Of a DNA stretch of 64,000 nt, positions 59,900-64,000 are shown piece by piece. The notes under the pieces were generated by a model. It saw only the letters and a program-made list of their open reading frames with translations. It was not told the DNA's origin and searched no databases. A program made the translations under genes and the position numbers. Position 1 is the stretch's first letter; every line of letters begins with the position of its first letter. Source of the DNA: CAYFZO01 sp965211995 (GTDB taxonomy: Bacteria > Pseudomonadota > Gammaproteobacteria > Poriferisulfidales > Oxydemutatoraceae); contig OZ243040.1 in NCBI GenBank assembly GCA_965211995.1, forward strand, positions 1,612,001-1,676,000, given 5' to 3'.

Positions 59900-61891
59900 T
59901 TAGTGGTCGCCCAACGCCATGTCAATGTAGCCGGTCGGGCACACGTCGGCGCAGATATGGCAGCCGATGCACTTGTCGTAGTCCGTATCCACGTAGCGCC
60001 CGAGCGTTTGTTTGGACTTGTCCACCCGGAACACCGCGTCCTGCGGGCAGAACACGACGCAGTTGTCACATTCAAAGCACATGCCGCAACTCATGCAGCG
60101 CCCGGCTTCCGCAATCGCCTGCTCTTCGGTCAGGCCGCTCACGCGCTCCTCGAAATGTCCGAGCACGCCTTCCTGATCGGGACCGCACTCGGTGCGATGG
60201 ATGCGCGGCGTATAGGGGAAGTGCGCGAGAAACAGGTGGTCGTGGTCGGCGATTTCCTGCGCCGACCGGTCTTCGTAGTTGTGCACCGAGTAGCCGGCTT
60301 CGTCGGTGCCGCGCAAATCGGTCGCGGCTTGCGCGGCGGCCGGGGAAAACTCTGCGGGGGCGAGTTCGGTTTCCTTGAGTTTGTCGAGCAGGTCGAAATG
60401 ATGCACGTCCACTTTCGGGCGTTTGCCGGTTTCGATGCCGCGCAGATAGCAATCTATGGTGTCCGCCGCGATGGATGCCTGCCCGATCGCGGTGGTCAGC
60501 AGGTGCGGGCGAATGATGTCGCCGGCGGCGAAATGGCCGGGCTTGTCGGGCAGCGCGTACAGTTTGTCCACGTTCATAAGGCCGCGGCCGTTGTCAAATT
60601 CTTCCAGCCCTTCGAGATCGCCGCCCTGTCCGATTGCGGCGACGATCAGATCGCACGGGATCTCAAATTCGCTGCCTGCAACCGGCACCGGCTTGTGCTC
60701 CTCGAACTTGCACTTCGCCATCTTCAGCGCGCGCGCACGACCGTCGTCGCTGAGGATCACCTCGACCGGCATCACGCCGTCCTTCACGCTCACACCTTCC
60801 TTCAGCGCGTCTTCGACTTCCTGCTCGCTCGCGGTCATCTTTTGGCGCTCAAACAGGGAGGTCAGCGTCACTTCGGCGCCTTCGCGCGCGGCGGCGACCG
60901 CCGCGTCGTGCGCGACGTAACCGCCGATCACGTATTCGGGACGCTCTTTCTCGTCCATCTTCTTGACTTTGCCGAGGCGCCGCGCGACCGACACGACGTC
61001 GATCGAGGTGTCGCCGCCGCCGACGCAGATAATGCGGTCGGCAGTGACTTGCAGGCGGCCTTCGTTAAAGGCTTCGAGAAACTTCACTCCGGAGACGCAG
61101 TTGGGCGCGTCGCCGCCGGACACCGGCAGCGCGCGGCCACTCTGACAGCCGACGCACCACAGGATTGCGTCGAACTCTTTTTCGAGTGCCTCGACCGGCA
61201 CGTCGCGTCCGACGCGGGTGGACATGCGCTTGTCAATGCCGCCGAGGTCAAAGATCCTCTGAATCTCGTGGTCGAGCAGTTTGCGCGGCGTGCGGTAGCC
61301 CGGGATGCCGTAGCGCATCATGCCGCCGAGTTCTTCATGCTCGTCGAAGATCGTGCCGGCGTGTCCCTTGCACCGCAGGTGATACGCCGCCGCCAGTCCG
61401 GCGGGGCCGCCGCCGATGATCGCGACTTTCTTGTCGCCCAGTTCGGCGTCGCACCCGAGTTTGAAGCCCTGCTTGATCGCGGCGTCGCCAATGTACTGCT
61501 CGACCGCGTTGATGCCGACAAAGTCTTCGACGTGGTTGCGGTTGCAGCCCTGTTGGCAGGGGGCGGGGCACACGCGCCCCATCATCGAGGGGAACGGGTT
61601 GGCCGAGGTCGAACGCCGGAACGCGTACTCGGCCATGCTCACCTCTGCGGGCGGCTTCTCGATGCCGCGCACGATCTGCAGCCAGCCGCGAATGTCCTCG
61701 CCCGACGGACAACTGCCCTGGCACGGCGGCGTGCGGTGGACGTAGGTCGGGCATTTATGCGAACGGTCGGCGGCGAAGATCTGCTCGGAGAGGCTCTCCC
61801 ACCGATGCGCACCATCCTCGAAACGCCGGAAAGTCAGTTTCTGCTCGGCGGGCTGTTCCGCGTTCGCGTCTTGTGTCGTTGCTGTGCTCAT
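59900..61891 (-). CDS. dsrL: DsrL, NAD(P)H-linked iron-sulfur flavoprotein oxidoreductase
   Basis: 663 residues. N-terminal Fe-S region (CQGSCPSGEDIRGWLQIV, CPAPCQQGCNRNHVED), FAD-binding KVAIIGGGPAGLAAAYHL near 155-172, second nucleotide fold IICVGGGDTSIDVVSVARRLG near 288, and a C-terminal ferredoxin domain with CMSCGMCFECDNCVVFCP and CIGCHICADVCP. GltD-like. Genetically essential for sulfur oxidation in Allochromatium, where it accepts electrons from reverse DsrAB and reduces NAD(P). It is separated from dsrK by 642 bp of foreign-looking DNA, unlike the usual tight spacing. Confidence 0.95.
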   Translation of the reverse strand: MSTATTQDANAEQPAEQKLTFRRFEDGAHRWESLSEQIFAADRSHKCPTYVHRTPPCQGSCPSGEDIRGWLQIVRGIEKPPAEVSMAEYAFRRSTSANPFPSMMGRVCPAPCQQGCNRNHVEDFVGINAVEQYIGDAAIKQGFKLGCDAELGDKKVAIIGGGPAGLAAAYHLRCKGHAGTIFDEHEELGGMMRYGIPGYRTPRKLLDHEIQRIFDLGGIDKRMSTRVGRDVPVEALEKEFDAILWCVGCQSGRALPVSGGDAPNCVSGVKFLEAFNEGRLQVTADRIICVGGGDTSIDVVSVARRLGKVKKMDEKERPEYVIGGYVAHDAAVAAAREGAEVTLTSLFERQKMTASEQEVEDALKEGVSVKDGVMPVEVILSDDGRARALKMAKCKFEEHKPVPVAGSEFEIPCDLIVAAIGQGGDLEGLEEFDNGRGLMNVDKLYALPDKPGHFAAGDIIRPHLLTTAIGQASIAADTIDCYLRGIETGKRPKVDVHHFDLLDKLKETELAPAEFSPAAAQAATDLRGTDEAGYSVHNYEDRSAQEIADHDHLFLAHFPYTPRIHRTECGPDQEGVLGHFEERVSGLTEEQAIAEAGRCMSCGMCFECDNCVVFCPQDAVFRVDKSKQTLGRYVDTDYDKCIGCHICADVCPTGYIDMALGDH

Positions 61892-62533
61892 GTGCAGGTT
61901 CTCTGTGTCGCCATTTTAGAGGGGTGCCGGACGGAACCGAATATGTCCTTTTATATATGAAACCATCAACAGGGGCTGACCGGCGCCGTGAATTCTGCCG
62001 TCCCCGAATCAGCAGCGGGGCGGGGTGCGGGCGACTTTGTTCAAATTTTTGCCTGTATTCATTCCATCTATTTCAGTTTATCTTTTTACAACCGTATCTA
62101 GTCTCACACCGATATACACTACCAGTGAACTTGTTAGTAACGAACAACCATCCCCTATCATCAGCGGCGACAGATTCAGGTTGATATATACCCCCCAATT
62201 GCCAACGCGCATACGATTGCCAGCGCGCATAAATAAAAAAACCATTTTTTCGGCAAGTTATTCAGCGGCTCTCCCCATTGCCTATTAGATTTTTTATCAT
62301 ATATCTTTCTGCTTAAGCAAGCAACAATCTTTCTCAAAATTATCATTGTCTTCGCTTCGGCATTAACCATGTAAAATATATTGAATGGACTTTCCTCGTT
62401 CTCACGGGTTGCCTCCCGTTTTAATGCTTCATCGCATATTAACCTTGCTTTTCTTTTTTTATCCGCATCTTAAATAATGCCTTTTATTACAGGGTGTCCG
62501 CACGACGTTTAACTCAATGGTCATCCGGATTCA
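61892..62533. other. 642-bp AT-rich insertion between dsrK and dsrL
   Basis: From about 62020 to 62510 the composition drops sharply compared with the dsr genes. A minus-strand frame (about 62463-62176) with no canonical start encodes KKRKARLICDEALKREATRE, FNIFYMVNAEAKTMIILRK and a C-terminal hydrophobic helix WFFYLCALAIVCALAIGGYI. From the ATG at 62370 it is 64 codons. It looks like the end of a small membrane protein. No IS ends are recognised. The stretch 61892-62020 may hold the dsrL leader. Confidence 0.6.
62176..62370 (-). CDS. Possible small membrane protein (uncertain)
   Basis: 64 codons from the ATG at 62370, ending with a hydrophobic helix (FFYLCALAIVCALAIGGYI, about 43-61) preceded by a basic, helical part (MIILRKIVACLSRKIYDKKS). 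The coding frame continues upstream to 62463 without a start, so this may be a 5'-truncated gene. No family recognised, no good ribosome-binding site. It would be read through with the dsr transcript. Confidence 0.35.
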   Translation of the reverse strand: MVNAEAKTMIILRKIVACLSRKIYDKKSNRQWGEPLNNLPKKWFFYLCALAIVCALAIGGYIST

Positions 62534-64000
62534 TCAGGCGGCTTGCGCGTCGGGGGTTTCCCCCTCGCCCGCATCGCCGTCGTCGTCCGCGGGCTTGGCG
62601 CCGGCTTCCGGTTCGAGCACGATCGCATCGCCGACCAACTGATGCACGCTGACGATCTGATCCATCGTGAAGCCGTAATACGGCAGCACTTTGGCGAACT
62701 GGCTCTTGCAGATCGCGCAGATCGCGGCCATGTGTGTCACGCCGTAATCCTCGACGACTTCCTTCAGCGCTTCCATGCGCGGCAGCGCGCCTTTGACGCG
62801 CAACTCGAGCAGGTCGTCGGTAAGCAGGCCGCCGCCGCCGCCGCAGCAATAGGTGCCTTCCTTGATCGTCTCCGCCGGCATGTCGTAGAAGTTGTTGCAA
62901 ACGGCGCGGATGATGTCGCGCGGGAGCGTGAACTGCCCGCCCGGCTTGTCGCCCATGCGCGAGGCGCGCGCGACGTTGCACGAGTCGTGGTAGGTCAACG
63001 TTATATGGTCGTTGCGCGACGGGTCGAGTTTGAGTTTGCCTTCCTCGATCAGGCCGTGGGTCACTTCGCAGATATGCTGCGGCACCGGGTAGCCGGGGTC
63101 GAGAAAGTCGAACGGCCCGGCGAGCGTGTTCAGGAAACTGTAGGCGACGCGCCACGCGTGTCCGCATTCACCGAACACGATGCGCTTGACGCCGAGAGCA
63201 ATCGCGGCTTCGCGGATGCGCAGCGCGAGTTTGCGCATATTCTCGTAACTGCCGATGAACAGGCCGAAGTTCGCCGCCTCGCTCGCGCTCGAACTGATCG
63301 TCCACGAAAGGCCCGCCTGATGAAACACTTTGGCGTAGCCGATCAGTCCGTCCACGTGCGGCTCGGCGAAAAAGTCCGCCGACGGCGTCACCAGCAGCAC
63401 TTCGGCGCCTTTCTCGTCGAGCGGGAAACGCACGTTGGCGCCGGTGTCTTCGAGCACATCTTCCGCGAGGCCCTTGAGTGTGTCGTGCAACGCGGGTTCG
63501 GGCAGGCCGAGGTTGTTGCCGATCACGTGCACCTTGCCGATGATCTCGTTGCAGTATTTCTGCCCTTTGCCGATGCTGTCCATGACTTCGCGCGCGGCCA
63601 TCGAGATCTCGGAGGTGTCGATCCCGTAGGGGCAATACACCGAACAACGCCGGCACTGCGAGCACTGGTGGAAGTAGGTCCACCATTCGTCGAGCACTTT
63701 CTTGCTCATGTCCTCGGCGCCGACCAGTTTGGGGAGGTACTTGCCGGCGAGAGTGTAGTAGCGGCGATAGACCTTGCGGAACAGATCCTGGCGCGCGACC
63801 GGCATGTTGTTGGGATCGGTCGTGCCCAGGTAGTAATGGCACTTGTCGGTGCACGCGCCGCACTTCACGCAGGAATCGAGGAACACCCGCAGCGAGCGGT
63901 GCTTGCCGACCAATTCGCCTATCTTGATGACCGCGCGGTTTTCCCAGCCTTCCTCGAGTTCGCCCGGAAAGCCGAGCGGCTCCTGCAGTTCGGGTTTCGC
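62534..64000 (-). CDS. dsrK: DsrK, Hdr-like iron-sulfur catalytic subunit (5' end outside window)
   Basis: The frame is open to the right edge, where codons for AKPELQEPLGFPGELEEGWE are read, so the start lies beyond the window; 488 residues are visible. Ferredoxin-type clusters: CVKCGACTDKCHYYLGTTDP and CSQCRRCSVYCPYG. HdrD-like CCG domains: FGECGHAWRVAYSFLN, HDSCNVARAS, YCCGGGGGLLTDDLLELR and CAICKSQF. It faces the cytoplasm and, with DsrM, forms the entry of the DsrMKJOP complex, probably handling the DsrC disulfide. The C-terminus has an acidic tail (ADDDGDAGEGETPDAQAA). dsrM is expected further right. Confidence 0.95.
   Translation of the reverse strand, partial: AKPELQEPLGFPGELEEGWENRAVIKIGELVGKHRSLRVFLDSCVKCGACTDKCHYYLGTTDPNNMPVARQDLFRKVYRRYYTLAGKYLPKLVGAEDMSKKVLDEWWTYFHQCSQCRRCSVYCPYGIDTSEISMAAREVMDSIGKGQKYCNEIIGKVHVIGNNLGLPEPALHDTLKGLAEDVLEDTGANVRFPLDEKGAEVLLVTPSADFFAEPHVDGLIGYAKVFHQAGLSWTISSSASEAANFGLFIGSYENMRKLALRIREAAIALGVKRIVFGECGHAWRVAYSFLNTLAGPFDFLDPGYPVPQHICEVTHGLIEEGKLKLDPSRNDHITLTYHDSCNVARASRMGDKPGGQFTLPRDIIRAVCNNFYDMPAETIKEGTYCCGGGGGLLTDDLLELRVKGALPRMEALKEVVEDYGVTHMAAICAICKSQFAKVLPYYGFTMDQIVSVHQLVGDAIVLEPEAGAKPADDDGDAGEGETPDAQAA

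Noticed and set aside
59258..61960. 900-codon plus-strand ORF opposite dsrL and dsrJ
   Set aside because: Shadow of the dsr genes; low-complexity His/Arg/Ala/Val content and no signals for translation.

Overview
The window most likely comes from an uncultivated sulfur-oxidising gammaproteobacterium. The main evidence is a dsr block on the minus strand at its right end (dsrK-L-J-O-P-N), a separate dsrR, and an isc/hisS/bamB/der block arranged as in Pseudomonas-type genomes. Housekeeping genes are GC-rich with long antisense shadow frames. The accessory stretches at 1-1.9, 25-27, 42.4-53 and 62-62.5 kb are visibly AT-richer. IS remnants, decayed restriction genes, missing housekeeping neighbours and fucosyltransferases would fit a host-associated lifestyle, but that is inference.

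Layout. 0-1.9 kb: end of an accessory operon (possible GHKL ATPase plus an unknown protein). 2.2-8 kb: pteridine reductase, uppP, cca, then an envelope pair (TPR protein and L,D-transpeptidase). 8.8-14.9 kb: der, bamB, yfgM, hisS, rodZ. 14.9-21.4 kb: ndk and a complete isc operon (iscR-S-U-A-hscB-hscA-fdx-iscX) with an IscR-type operator overlapping a recognisable promoter. 21.5-24.9 kb: a GT10 fucosyltransferase inserted between iscR and trmJ, a GFA protein, and suhB. 25-27.7 kb: a collapsed type III-like restriction-modification locus that still carries an intact AAA ATPase/DUF4276 pair. 27.7-30.6 kb: a TrpD-like protein, a small Rmf-like protein, a conserved unknown and an S24-like protein. 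31.2-33.3 kb: NarL/NarX-type two-component system and dsrR. 33.4-34.5 kb: a frameshifted second GT10 gene. 34.5-41.7 kb: pyruvate dehydrogenase complex (aceE, aceF, lpd) with alanine dehydrogenase between E1 and E2. 42.4-53 kb: an accessory/defence island with a triplicated DUF2188 protein, two divergent Fic proteins, a DUF2726 protein, an HNH endonuclease, an IS3 element, a frameshifted membrane protein and a type II restriction-modification pair. 53-55 kb: recQ. 55.5-64 kb: dsrN, P, O, J, L and the 3' part of dsrK.

How the parts work together. The Dsr proteins oxidise intracellular sulfur in reverse: DsrKJOP is the membrane electron-transfer complex, DsrL the iron-sulfur flavoprotein oxidoreductase, and DsrN amidates sirohaem for DsrAB, which lie outside the window. 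DsrR and the isc operon serve Fe-S biology, matching a metabolism loaded with Fe-S proteins. Alanine dehydrogenase next to pyruvate dehydrogenase could channel alanine carbon to acetyl-CoA.

The most unusual property is the density of short tandem duplications, with periods from about 54 bp to about 490 bp. Several duplicate exactly the end of a gene (3' ends of cca, yfgM, the Rmf-like gene and the S24-like gene; the start region of hisS). Others expand domains in frame (aceF lipoyl domain and linker, DUF2188, HNH protein). No tRNA, rRNA or CRISPR array was recognised.
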